NCBI GenBank assembly: GCA_947685225.1
Contig: CANTUV010000037.1
Span: 32,011,001 to 32,075,000 of the forward strand
Reading direction: 5' to 3'
DNA from: Garcia nutans
Taxonomy: Eukaryota; Streptophyta; Magnoliopsida; Malpighiales; Euphorbiaceae
DNA length: 64,000 bases
This document shows, one piece after another, positions 21,079-30,626 of the stretch (its first letter is position 1; each line of letters opens with the position of its first letter). The translations under genes were made by a program, and so were the position numbers. The notes beneath the pieces are model-generated. The model did not search any database and was not told the origin of the DNA. It was given only the letters and a program-made list of their open reading frames with translations.

Positions 21079-23710
21079 TGTAACACCCCCGTACCCCATA
21101 TATGCACACCGCATATGCCCGCACAATAAGCGATATACGTATACCGGATATAGGGGTGCCACGATTCATTTTAGACAAATCAAACCAACTTTAATCTTTA
21201 ATATATAATCATCATAAGTTAGTCCGAGTAAACTTAAAACATTTAACCTATATTATAAATAGTAATAGATAAAACATTCTTTCGTTAAAATACATATATA
21301 TATATACAGCATTAGTACCCAAAAGTTTATCCAAAATAGTCTGTTCAAAACATTTATTAAATAAGCAGTGGAAAATACATATGTATATATATCAAAATCA
21401 ATGTTTACAAAATTATAGAATTTATACATGCTGGCAGTTCATCTCTGATCGTGATGTCCACAACTCAACACTGCTCTAACAATCTCAAGCCTAGACTCGA
21501 CTCGGTCTAGACGAGCTCTCCGGCACAACCGGATCTACCCTGTCACCTGCGCGATGAACCACAATCGCGCTAAGCAGAAAGCTTAGTGGTACAAACTTTG
21601 ATTCAATATAGATCAATGCGATGCTCATACACAATACATATGAATATGTCAACTCATTACATTATATATTTCAACATATTAATCATTTGCATCACATTTC
21701 ATAATTCACATTGAACCAAAGACAAACATGGGCCCAAAACGAAACTAATATGCTATTCAAAGTTCAGAGTTGCTGCTTTGGTCCATAATGACACCATGTG
21801 TCTAGCCCCGTAGGCAATATATATCCATGGATTGTAATAGACCCAGTCTCTTGGACCTCAACCCGGCTAGACCCTAGGGCCCCAGTTTCTTGGTCCTCAA
21901 CCCGGCTAGACTGTTACAGTTTTTGAGGCCTACGACCCGGTCTTTTCACCTCAAAAACATCATATTTCACATTTTTCAGCTGGACTCGAATTACGACCCG
22001 ATCTTTTCACCTGTCTAGCAATTCATAGGCATGCCTCCAAACCAAGAACTCTGAAAATTGAATAACATACTAGGCACACAATTAATTTGTTTATCTCATT
22101 ATCAATCTCTTTCACAATTCATTTCTCATTTCATTTCTCATAATCAAACTAGGCACATTGCCTCAATATATCATCTTTTCTCAATTTTTCTCATTCTTCT
22201 ATTTCATCTCGTATCACATATTTCCACATTTCTTTTCATATACAATACTTTACTCAATTGTGTTTATACATCAACATAATTCACATTGTGCATATTGTAA
22301 CATATAACTCATTCATCAACAATATATCAAATAACTTAACACATTTCTCGACTAAATGTGTTAAGTCCCAATGTCATATAAATGTATGCATTCATTCAAA
22401 GTTTGTACTTACCTCTTAAAGCAACAACACCACTCTATCCACTTCCTCTTCCAAGATAACTCTTAACACTTGAATAAAGGTAGCTCAACTCTCTTCAAAA
22501 CCTAATCCAAAGGTGATCATACACACTCACTTAGAGATACACAAGAAGAAAATAAGAAAGAGAACTATCTAGGGCAAACTCTACACTTGACACGCTCAAC
22601 AACACGAGCATGTCCCTGACCGTGCCCTAAACCCACAACACAGAAGCTTTGACATGCTCAGTGACATGGGCGTGTCACTGCACGTGTCAATTCTCCTCCA
22701 ACACATAAGCTATGACACGCTCAGTGACATGGGCATATCACTGGCCGTGTCAATGCTACAACAATACAGAAGCTGTGACACGCTCAGTGACATGGGCGTG
22801 TCACTGCTCGTGTCACCAACCCAAAAACAAAACCAATGACATGCCCAAAGACATGGCCGTGCTCCTGGGCGTGTCAGGCCAAAAATCCTGAAATCGACAC
22901 CAACAAAGCCACAACCAACAATCAACTTCCAATAGCCAAATCAACGACACACAAACTCAATCAAAACCTTCAACAACCCAATAATACTTGAGTAAACCTT
23001 AAAACAACTCAAACACAAACACCACCATATTCACAACTCAAAAATCACACAATCCGCACACTTGCCTCTTTCACCAAATTCATCCCTTTTCTCTCTTCAT
23101 TCCAACCCCAAAATCAAAGTTAACAAAACAACACAACCCTCAAATTTACCAAAACAACCATCCAACAAACCCAAGAACACAAACTCAAGAGAAAACAAAG
23201 AAACAAGTTGGAAACTTACCAAAAGTGAAGAAAATCCTTAAAACTCCAACTTGATCTCTTGAAAACCTTCAATCTTTTGAGCTTGGAAGCAAGAAAATCT
23301 CTTTTCCTTTGGTTGCTAAGGGTGGCCGGCCAAAGAGAAGAAAAGAAGAAGATGAAGATGGACGAGGAAGAAGAAAGAAAGAAAGAAAGAAAGAAGAAAA
23401 GAAAGAAAGTCAACACTCTTCAACTACCCCCTTCTCAAAACACTCTCCACCAAGCATTTAAACAATATAATATTAAATCAATTACATCATCTTCCACTAA
23501 CATTAAACAAATCCATTTAATTAATCAAAATATCTCTTTTGACTTATTAGACCCATTGACTTGTATATATTGTTTTTATCTCTATATACATAACATATAC
23601 GCTTCTTCTCCCTCTTATCTTTTCACTTAATCAAATATACACTTAAAATCATTTAATCCCATACAACAATTAACACTCCAAAATTTTAGGGTATACTTTG
23701 GGATATTACA
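21079..23710 (-). mobile_element. Solo LTR, Tekay-type, minus orientation (2632 bp)
   Basis: On + it reads TGTAACACCCC...GGATATTACA, the reverse of the other Tekay LTRs. Flanks are AAGAC (21074-21078) and AAGAT (23711-23715), a target duplication with one C/T mismatch. There is no PBS or coding region. It has the double hairpin (21549-21586), the long inverted-repeat module (21754-22064), CCGGCTAGAC/GGTCC hairpin words and a 63-bp palindrome array. It is a close relative of the E4 LTR. Confidence 0.9.
22588..22880 (-). repeat. 63-bp tandem array with GACACGCTCAGTGACATGGGCGTGTC units
   Basis: GACAYGCTCAGTGACATGGG begins at 22651, 22714 and 22777 (63-bp period), with a variant unit near 22589. 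Each unit pairs GACACGC with GCGTGTC and ends in a CGTGTCA word. The same array with one more unit is in E4. Confidence 0.85.
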
Positions 23711-23869
23711 AAGATAGTGTGTAGGAGAGCAAAAATGAAGATAATAAGTGAGCACATAGGTGATTACAAAGAAGAGTATGGGAAGCTACAATGGTATGTG
23801 GTTGAAATCCTGGATTCAAATCCAGGAAGCACTTGCATAATCAGGACTGAAAATGAAACAGAAACATGA
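23711..23869 (+). pseudogene. MULE transposase piece 4
   Basis: The frame continues from piece 3 after the solo LTR is removed. It encodes CRRAKMKII and then EEYGKLQWYVVEILDSNPGS, matching the RAK...Y..L..Y..E....NPG region just before the catalytic domain of MULE transposases. It ends at TGA 23867-23869. No DDE domain follows, so the catalytic core has been deleted. Confidence 0.75.
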
Positions 23870-24556
23870 AGAGTGATGCTTGCAGATTACGTGGGGAGTG
23901 TGGGTGATATTTGAAAATTGTGAATGGGTGTGGATTGAAGATTGTGAATAATTCAAAGAGCATTTTGGATATCTTGCTATGCTGATGAGTTTAAATTGCA
24001 CAGTAGATTGGATTATGCAAAAAGTGTAAAGTGCATATTGTGAATGAGTGTGGATTAAAGGACAAGTGCATACTATATTTTGTTGGCAACTTTTAATTGC
24101 ATACAATTGCATATTGTCTTAAGCCAATTTGTGTTGAGTCAATATTGTCTTAGATGCAGATTGTGTTGAGATAATTTGTAGTAAAGTCATGTTTAAAGTC
24201 CTTGAGCCAATTTTCAATTAATATTCAACATATAGGAGATAATTTAATTAAACAAACTAATAGGAATAGGAAGGATTAAACCAACTGATTTATAACTTAA
24301 TTGAAATATGTTGGGTAAATAAATACATTGTATTGTCCCTACTGCATTGGGCTGCTCCATAGTGCTCAAGCAATCCCTACTGCAACTGACTAAAAAATAA
24401 AATCACAAAAGTTGCATTGTCCCTACTGCATTACATACTTCAGCTCAGAAAATAACCAATTTCATACCACAACCTAAACTAAATCCTAAATAGCCTATAC
24501 TAAATTCTAAATTTCACAAAATATCACAACCTACATTGGACACTACTAGCCACATT
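23870..24556. other. Convergent 3' regions of the two MULE genes
   Basis: AT-rich sequence without a supported coding region. It contains two copies of a TTGTGAATGxGTGTGGATT word (about 23919 and 24039) and repeated TTGTCCCTACTGCA words (near 24335, 24376 and 24418). The transposase deletion junction probably lies at its left edge. Confidence 0.5.
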
Positions 24557-25000
24557 TCAAAGCAACAGAGTAACAATCACAAGAACCAAAAATACAACAA
24601 CCATCTTCAGCCGATTTGCAGTGGTCTTCGCATTATCTCTTTCCTTTTCAATCTCCTTCAGCTTTCTCATCAACCTCAGAACTGGTTTTCTCAAGTTATC
24701 AGGATATGGTGCCTCATACCAGACAAAATACCCAAAGGATTGCATGCCTTGAATCTATCCTCAACCAGTACATAGAATAAAAAAACTTCCCACCCAAAAC
24801 ATAAATGCTAAATTCACTAATTAACTCAGTAAACTTACCCCATATTTGTTGGAGCCGAAGAATCTCCTTCCAGGGTTAGCTTCAATCATTGAAATCTTCA
24901 ACGCAGCTAATTCTCCACAATAACATTCAGGAATCACAACATCACTTTGAGTAGAGTTGTTCTAAGATAAAGAAGATGCATCATTTGATTGTGATGCCAT
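24557..25000 (-). pseudogene. Small GRF-type zinc-finger protein with C-terminal coiled coil and membrane segment, one intron, one stop
   Basis: Minus-strand gene with exon 1 at 25000-24839 and exon 2 at 24754-24557. They are joined in phase by an 84-bp GT-AG intron (24838-24755), giving 119 codons. The start follows a CT-rich leader. Exon 1 encodes a CYCG Cys pair and EANPGRRFFGS, the hallmark of plant GRF fingers. Exon 2 encodes SFGYFVWYEAP, a charged helix (RLMRKLKEIEKERDN), and a 15-residue hydrophobic end (MVVVFLVLVIVTLLL). The second Cys pair expected of GRF fingers is not evident. An in-frame TAG is at codon 13 (24962-24964), consistent with CAG-to-TAG. It lies inside the MULE, convergent to the transposase, like mudrB against mudrA in maize MuDR. 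It may be a captured host gene or an accessory transposon gene. The function of this plant family is not clear to me. Confidence 0.65.
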
Positions 25001-25074
25001 TAGAAGAGAAGGAATTTGTTTTTGATCTCTGTGAAATGAGAATAGGGTATTAGGGATTTTTTGATTTTAAATTG

Positions 25075-25084
25075 GGTATATATG
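25075..25084 (-). promoter_or_regulatory. TATA-like box for the GRF gene
   Basis: CATATATA on the minus strand lies about 75 bp upstream of the ATG at 25000, between the gene and the terminal repeat. This matches the idea that the MULE terminus drives the gene. Position is the only evidence. Confidence 0.35.
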
Positions 25085-25089
25085 AAAAA

Positions 25090-25322
25090 CGATCGATAGA
25101 GAGGGGAGAGATTAATTACTTTAAATTCGTTCATCTGTTGGTTTTATCTTCTGTCCTCATGCAGTGTAAAAGAGGTGACTTCACGCGCTTTGCCATCTCA
25201 GCATAAGGGGGCAGTTTGCTATTAAATACAATAAGTTGAATGGGTAAAATGGTTTCGCAAAAAGTATAGGGGGATAAGTGACAAATGCTGCCAAGTTAGA
25301 GGGGCCAGATATGTATTAAGCC
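25090..25322 (-). repeat. Putative right terminal repeat of the MULE
   Basis: Reading inward on minus, GGCTTAATACATATCTGGCC is followed by CCCC/GGGG-punctuated sequence (CACTTATCCCCC, CTGCCCCC). This style is typical of long MULE terminal repeats. The mirror copy would lie before position 1, so the inverted repeat and its 9-11 bp target duplication cannot be confirmed. Confidence 0.45.
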
Positions 25323-25986
25323 TTTAATCATTAATGATTCTTAGTCTTATGTCTATTTTTTCGAGGGACAAACTTCCCTCCGCTTTCTTGCTTCAAATCT
25401 TATATGTCTGTGAGCGAAGATTTTTGCCCCCACTCCCATGTGGAGTGGTTCTTGCGACTTCGGCACTGTTAGGCTCGGGGCCTTAGAGAACACAAACCTA
25501 AACCTGGAGAAAATAGAGTCGCCACCCGGATGGGCTTGAAAAAAGAAAGGGGTGGATGACTAATTCCTAAGAAATCCCCAACCCCTAAATGGGTTCAAAA
25601 AGTTGGGTACGTGTGGAGAATGTGAGAAATGGCCTAGCACCCCCACAATGCCTAGTTCATTGGCACCGACCTCCTTTTCAAGTCTTAATATTTTAAAATT
25701 CTTAGTTATTATAATATGATCCATACTGCTTGTGATCATAAGAATAAATAAATACTTTATTAAAATCATAACAATGTCCAATCAAAATAAATAAATGGAC
25801 ACCGATCCAAGGATGAAAACATGTCCTTATATCGTCCAATGTCTAAAACTAAATAAGGCACCCATCAAAAGGTGAAAATGTATCCTTTACATTAATCCCA
25901 AAATATGAAAATAATTTAAATTACATAAAGATTAATTAATGAGATACCCTATCATAGAAACATACTTTTTATAATTTTAATACCAA

Positions 25987-26030
<44 letters not shown>

Positions 26031-26780
26031 TAATAATAATAATAAAGAAACCATCCATCCATGATAAACAAATCAAATATATAAATTAAATAAATCAATT
26101 ATCAAAATATATAATAAACTACGTAATCAAATCTAAAACTAAATAAAGTAATAAATGTATAAGTCTAAGGTTTTAGAATTCAAATAACCAAACTAGGATT
26201 TTTAAATAAAGAGAGTTAAACACAAAGACTTATAATACACAAATAAATATTGACCCCTTCGACGAGCCCATACAGCGGTCCCTATAACTTAGTTTACTGG
26301 ATATTAAGATATTAGGGTTTAAGATTTAGAAAATAGGGTTTTGGGATTTTTGAAAATTAGTTTACTGGATATTAAGATATTAGGGTTTTGAAAAATAATT
26401 TTAGAGTTTTAAATAAAGCTTTTGATGCGGAAAAAAATAAGGTTATTGGAAAACGTTTGCAATTAAATAATCATGTACTAAAAATATCAATTTAACACTT
26501 TATAAGTCACTGTAACTTAAGCTAATGGGTTGTGGATTTATTTTTATTTGAATAACGAACAACATCATTAAATCACTTCACATGAACTAATATGAAAATA
26601 AAACAAAAGGCTATAACCTACTGGAATTAATCCAACCAAATAACCCATTATATTCAGCATTTAAAATCGTCAAATCATGTTATATTGAGTTAAGTTAGAT
26701 GTGTACCATAATTTGTTGGCTCCACCATAATTTATAGAATGAAATTCTGGTTTAGCTTGAAACCAAGACAGAAGACCTAG
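25323..26780 (+). other. Older repeat, left half, resembling a Tat/Ogre-type LTR
   Basis: It contains AGAGTCGCCACCCGG near 25511 and, further on, GTGTGGAGAATG...CCTAGCACCCCCACAATGCC, a word order I associate with Tat/Ogre-type LTRs. An AAT microsatellite is at about 25986-26045. A 22-bp phrase (TTAGTTTACTGGATATTAAGAT and neighbours) occurs twice near 26290 and 26350. The sequence stops at the E3 target site and resumes at 57576. No gene is seen. Confidence 0.4.
25986..26045. repeat. (AAT)n microsatellite
   Basis: About 19 AAT units with one interruption (ATGATAAT). Confidence 0.95.
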
Positions 26781-27417
26781 TGTAACATCCTAAAATTTTT
26801 GAAAATTTCTAATTTTTAGAAAAATTGGATAAAATAAATTATAATTTAAAAGAATAAATTAAATTAATGGTTTTAAATGAAAAATGAAGGGATTTTAAAT
26901 GAAAAAGTGGAATATATATGTGATATATATGCAAAATATACATAACATATATAAAAGTCAACACTTTTTAAAAGAAGAGGGTATTTTGGTAATTAAATCT
27001 TATAAATTCAAAATTATTAAAATAATTCAAAAATAAATTATTTTTGAATGGAAGAGGAAAATTAGAACTTTTAATTTATTAAAAAAATAATTAAACAATT
27101 AAACAATTAAATTATTTTAATATATATATATGGTTAAAAAAAATGAAGGGAAAAGAATATTAAAAGTCTTCTTCTTCTTCTTCTTCTTCTTCTTCAAGGA
27201 TGTGTCTTCCATGGGAGCTTGAAGACCAAGGATTTTGCTTCTTCCATACTCCATAAATTGAAGGAATTAACAAGTGTCAAGTGGATTTTTGGTGATTTCT
27301 GTTAGACAAATGACCTTAATTTTGATCCTTGACAACTCAAATGGATGATCTATTTAACTTGTGTTTGAGAAATCTTGTTGCAGGATTAGGTTACTTCAAA
27401 TAAGGTGAACAGAACAC

Positions 27418-28092
27418 TTATAGCGGTCGCACCTCACCTGAATACGACCGCTCCATGTAATTAAAAGAAGAAATCTTATCACAGTAGGTTTCGCGGTCAG
27501 AAGTTCGACCTATGTCGCGACCGCTCCTACAGAATAGCGACCGTCCGAATATTTGAACGACCGCTACTCAAGGAACTTAAATCATTACAATCACAGTAAG
27601 GTTCGCGGTGACAAGAACGGTGAATGACTCGACCTCGCTTATCACTTTAGCGACCGCCCCATTCAGAATCGCGACCGCTCTACCATTCAAGAAGAAATTG
27701 TTTGAAGAGACAGTAGGTTTCGCGTCCTCAGGAGCGTCCAGAAGTTCGACGCGAGTTTCTCAATTCGACCGCGATAATCTACATAGGGCGACCGCGACAT
27801 TCAAATTATGGCGGACATTCAATTTTGCCTTGTCAGAGAATGACACGTAATATGACCGTTATAAACCCACTTGATTATTCAAAAAGGGCGACCGCACCAT
27901 TGCTAGGCGCGACCGTCCCGACAAACACAGCTGGGCAAGAAGCCGGTCCGACAAACACAGCATGGGCAAGATTCCAGCTGCAGAGCACTAAAATTCGACC
28001 GTTGAAGTCTTTTCAAAAGTAGCGACCGTCCCCTGTTAAAGGACGACCGCGAGAAGCATGAGCGCGACCATCCTTGCATGAAGGGCGACCGC
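27418..28092 (+). repeat. GCGACCGC/GCGGTCGC motif cluster in Sirevirus LTR
   Basis: At least fifteen copies of GCGACCGY, CGACCGC or the reverse GCGGTC words in about 670 bp, in both orientations. They are followed at about 73 bp by AACGGCTA and a TATA box. The copy in the 3' LTR is at 36227-36901. Repeated palindromic motifs in LTRs are a known Sirevirus trait. Confidence 0.85.
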
Positions 28093-28157
28093 GAAGTGCT
28101 TCGGGCAGTTTAAGTAAAGAAGGTCTAATCTACCAATACATTATTCTTAATGTCTAT

Positions 28158-28189
28158 AACGGCTAGTAAGACCACAATGGCTATAAATA
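28158..28189 (+). promoter_or_regulatory. LTR core promoter: AACGGCTA and TATAAATA
   Basis: AACGGCTA at 28158-28165 and TATAAATA at 28182-28189 (starts 24 bp apart) sit downstream of the motif cluster and upstream of the gag leader. The 3' LTR has the same pair at 36967 and 36991. TATA identity is by sequence; the start site is not mapped. Confidence 0.7.
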
Positions 28190-28732
28190 CAATGTCTCTC
28201 TGAGAAAACAAAAAAGAGGAATAAGCAAGAAATCAGATTGTAATAGCCAAGCAACAAATTTTCATTTACTTAAACTTACAATTAAATTGTAATGTATGTT
28301 AGGTGTTAGCATTGAAAACACCATTGTATAAGTTTGAGTGTAAGCTTGGGAAACACTTGGGTTGAGAGAGTAAGCCTTGTAAAACTCTTGTTAGGTTGTG
28401 AGAGTAAGCCTTGTAAAACTCTTGTTTGGGTTGTGAGTGTGAGCCTAAGAAAAACACTTGTGAAGTTAGGTGTGAACTTGTGAAAACACCAAAGTTGGAA
28501 GTAAGCTTGTAAAAACTTCAAAGATTAGTGGAACCTTAACAAGTTGCTAAGGAAGTGGATGTAGGATTGAAGTAAATCCGAACCACTATAAATCTTGTGT
28601 GTTCTTTCTTTCTTCCATTACTCAACCAACTCTCTATTCCGCATTTCTTGATTGTTGAGTTTTTTAAATTGTCATTAATTCTTGAGAAAACCAATTCACC
28701 CCCCCTCTTGGTTGCCATCTTGGGACAACAAT

Positions 28733-28744
28733 TGGTATCAGAGC
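28733..28744 (+). other. Primer binding site of the Sirevirus (initiator Met tRNA)
   Basis: TGGTATCAGAGC begins 2 bp after the LTR end ACAACA. Confidence 0.95.
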
Positions 28745-28784
28745 CCTTAGATTTCTTAAACTTAATTGTGAAATCTGATCCACT

Positions 28785-30626
28785 ATGGCAACTTCTTCTT
28801 CATCAAGCTCTCATGGAAATCTTAATTCTATTCTTAGACCCTACTTTGATGGAACTGATTATTCATACTGGAAACACAAAATGTATTTGTTTCTAGATAG
28901 TGAAGGGATTGAACTATGGGATTTCGTGGAAAATGAATGGAAATCTCCTACCCACGAAGTTGACGGTATTCAAGTTCCACTTCCCAAAGCTCAATGGTCA
29001 ACTAGCAATGTCAAAGATCGATTCAAGAACAATAGAGCTGCTTCCATCTTGATGAATTCCATTTCAAGGGAAGAAGGCGGAAGAGTTCAACATTTAACTT
29101 GTGCACATTGCATTTGGAAAACACTTGAAAACTACCATGAAGGTACGACTCAAGTGAGATTTACCAAAAAACAAATGCATGTTCATGAATATGAGCTATT
29201 CAAGATGAAACCAAATGAAAATGTCACCGACATGACCAATCGCTTACTTGCAATTGTCAATGAACTAAAGAAGTATGGCAAGGTATATGATCAAGGTGAT
29301 GTAAACAGCAAAATCTTGAGAGCCCTAAGAGCTAGAAAGAACTTTGAATCCAAAGTATCATCCATAGAAGAAGCTCATGATCTCAGCACATTAAGAACCG
29401 ATGAGCTAGTTGGAAAATTACTCACATTTGAGCTACACAGTGAGAAAGAAGAAGATCAAGGTGAGAAAGAAAAGAGAAAACCAATTGCACTCAAAGCAAT
29501 CAAAGAAGCTGAGAGCTCAAGCAATGAAGGTACTGATGATGAAGATGAAATGGCAATGTTCTCTAAAAGAATCAATGAATGGAAAAGGAAGAAAAGATTA
29601 CAAGCAAACAAAGGTACACCTCCTAAATTCTCCTTCAAAGATAAAGAAAAGAAAAATGAGGTAAAATGCTATGAATGTGGAAAAACCGGTCACATCAAGT
29701 CGGATTGCTACAAATTAAAGAACAAAAGGAAATGGGATAAAGAAAAGAAAAAGTCTCTCAAAGCCACATGGGATGACTCTTCCTCAAGTGAAGAAGAAGA
29801 AGAGGAAGGAATTGCAAATCTTTGTCTCATGGCTATTGAAGATGACTCCAATGAGGTAAGTACTCAATCCTTTGATCTTGTAGCACATGATGATATAAGT
29901 GATATAGATGATAGTGATTTGATTGAGCACATGAATTCTAAAATAGAAAAATATTTCTCCAAAATGATGCTCTATAAAGAGAAAAACTCTAAGTTAGAAA
30001 AGGATTTTATATGCTTAAAGAACTCTACCTTAGAATTGAAAACCTCAAATGAACATTTGATGAATACAATAGGAGAATTAAATAAAAGCTCACATGACTT
30101 AGAAAAAGTGATTAAAGAGAATGAGGCATTGAAGCATGAACTAAAAGAACTAAAAGAATCAATTTCCAGATTTCATAAAGGAAAGGAAGCATTGAACACA
30201 TTAATTAATAATCAAAGGTCACCTTCCTTGAAATATGGATTAGGATTCAATGGCTCAACCAACATTGCACCTAGCAAACCAACATTTGTGAAAGCATCTA
30301 CAACTGAAATTTCTGATGTTCATATCAAAAATGCTTGCACCAAGTCTAAAAGAACTTCTTATGGTTCACTAGGAGATAAAGCCAAAAATAACTATGCATT
30401 GTTGTTCACTAAACTTGCACAAAAGAAATCACATACTTGTAGTTGTATGTACAATGCAAAAAGAAAAATGCAGAAGCATAGAACACCATGGCAATGCACA
30501 TATTGCATGAAATTTGGTCACAAAAACTTCTATTGTTATATAAGAAAAGCTCATCTCAATTTAGAAGGCACTCTTTCTACTAACCATCAAGGACCCAACT
30601 TCATGTGGGTACCTAAAAGAAGATGA
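28785..30626 (+). CDS. Sirevirus Gag, 613 aa, with two CCHC knuckles
   Basis: The ATG is the first after the PBS, following TCCACT. Residues about 10-50 match the DUF4219-type start (YFDGTDYSYWKHKM), and residues about 60-230 the Copia Gag (UBN2) domain. A CCHC knuckle (CYECGKTGHIKSDC) lies near residues 295-308. A Ser/Glu-rich acidic stretch and a long heptad-like coiled coil (about 385-470) follow. A second CCHC knuckle (CTYCMKFGHKNFYC) is near 570-583. Gag forms the particle and binds RNA. The frame is open throughout. Its stop TGA (30624-30626) overlaps the ATG of the next frame. Long coiled-coil Gags are typical of Sireviruses. Confidence 0.93.
   Translation: MATSSSSSSHGNLNSILRPYFDGTDYSYWKHKMYLFLDSEGIELWDFVENEWKSPTHEVDGIQVPLPKAQWSTSNVKDRFKNNRAASILMNSISREEGGRVQHLTCAHCIWKTLENYHEGTTQVRFTKKQMHVHEYELFKMKPNENVTDMTNRLLAIVNELKKYGKVYDQGDVNSKILRALRARKNFESKVSSIEEAHDLSTLRTDELVGKLLTFELHSEKEEDQGEKEKRKPIALKAIKEAESSSNEGTDDEDEMAMFSKRINEWKRKKRLQANKGTPPKFSFKDKEKKNEVKCYECGKTGHIKSDCYKLKNKRKWDKEKKKSLKATWDDSSSSEEEEEEGIANLCLMAIEDDSNEVSTQSFDLVAHDDISDIDDSDLIEHMNSKIEKYFSKMMLYKEKNSKLEKDFICLKNSTLELKTSNEHLMNTIGELNKSSHDLEKVIKENEALKHELKELKESISRFHKGKEALNTLINNQRSPSLKYGLGFNGSTNIAPSKPTFVKASTTEISDVHIKNACTKSKRTSYGSLGDKAKNNYALLFTKLAQKKSHTCSCMYNAKRKMQKHRTPWQCTYCMKFGHKNFYCYIRKAHLNLEGTLSTNHQGPNFMWVPKRR

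Larger units (their letters stand above)
1..25322 (+). mobile_element. Mutator-like element (MULE), right part, split by three LTR-element insertions
   Basis: The transposase reading frame can be followed across three insertions, because the flanking sequence rejoins in frame once each LTR element is removed. The right end (about 25090-25322) reads outward to ...ATGTATTAAGCC and resembles long MULE terminal inverted repeats; the left end is outside the window. Positions 1-179 look like the transposase leader. The element has two convergent genes: a transposase fragment on + and a small GRF-finger gene on -. No DDE catalytic core is visible after the N-terminal part, so this copy is non-autonomous as well as interrupted. 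The family call is well supported by the DNA-binding domain. The exact right boundary and the TIR call are less certain because the partner TIR cannot be seen. Confidence 0.7.
27300..28730 (+). repeat. 5' LTR of the Sirevirus
   Basis: Matches 36109-37539 over its whole length except near 27834 and 28331. It contains the GCGACCGC cluster, a TATA box at 28182 and, downstream of that, several GTAAGC(C)TTGTAAAACTCTTG-type short repeats (28330-28520). Confidence 0.96.

Noticed and set aside
22432..22925. Possible peptide repeats (DMGVSLHVS-like) encoded by the 63-bp array
   Set aside because: 63 is a multiple of 3, so any open frame repeats a peptide. The same is seen on both strands, there is no start context, and the array sits in an LTR.
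23259..23630. Lys-rich open frame on plus
   Set aside because: It lies in the minus-strand solo LTR over an AG-rich stretch (GAAAGAAAGAAAG); a simple-sequence by-product.
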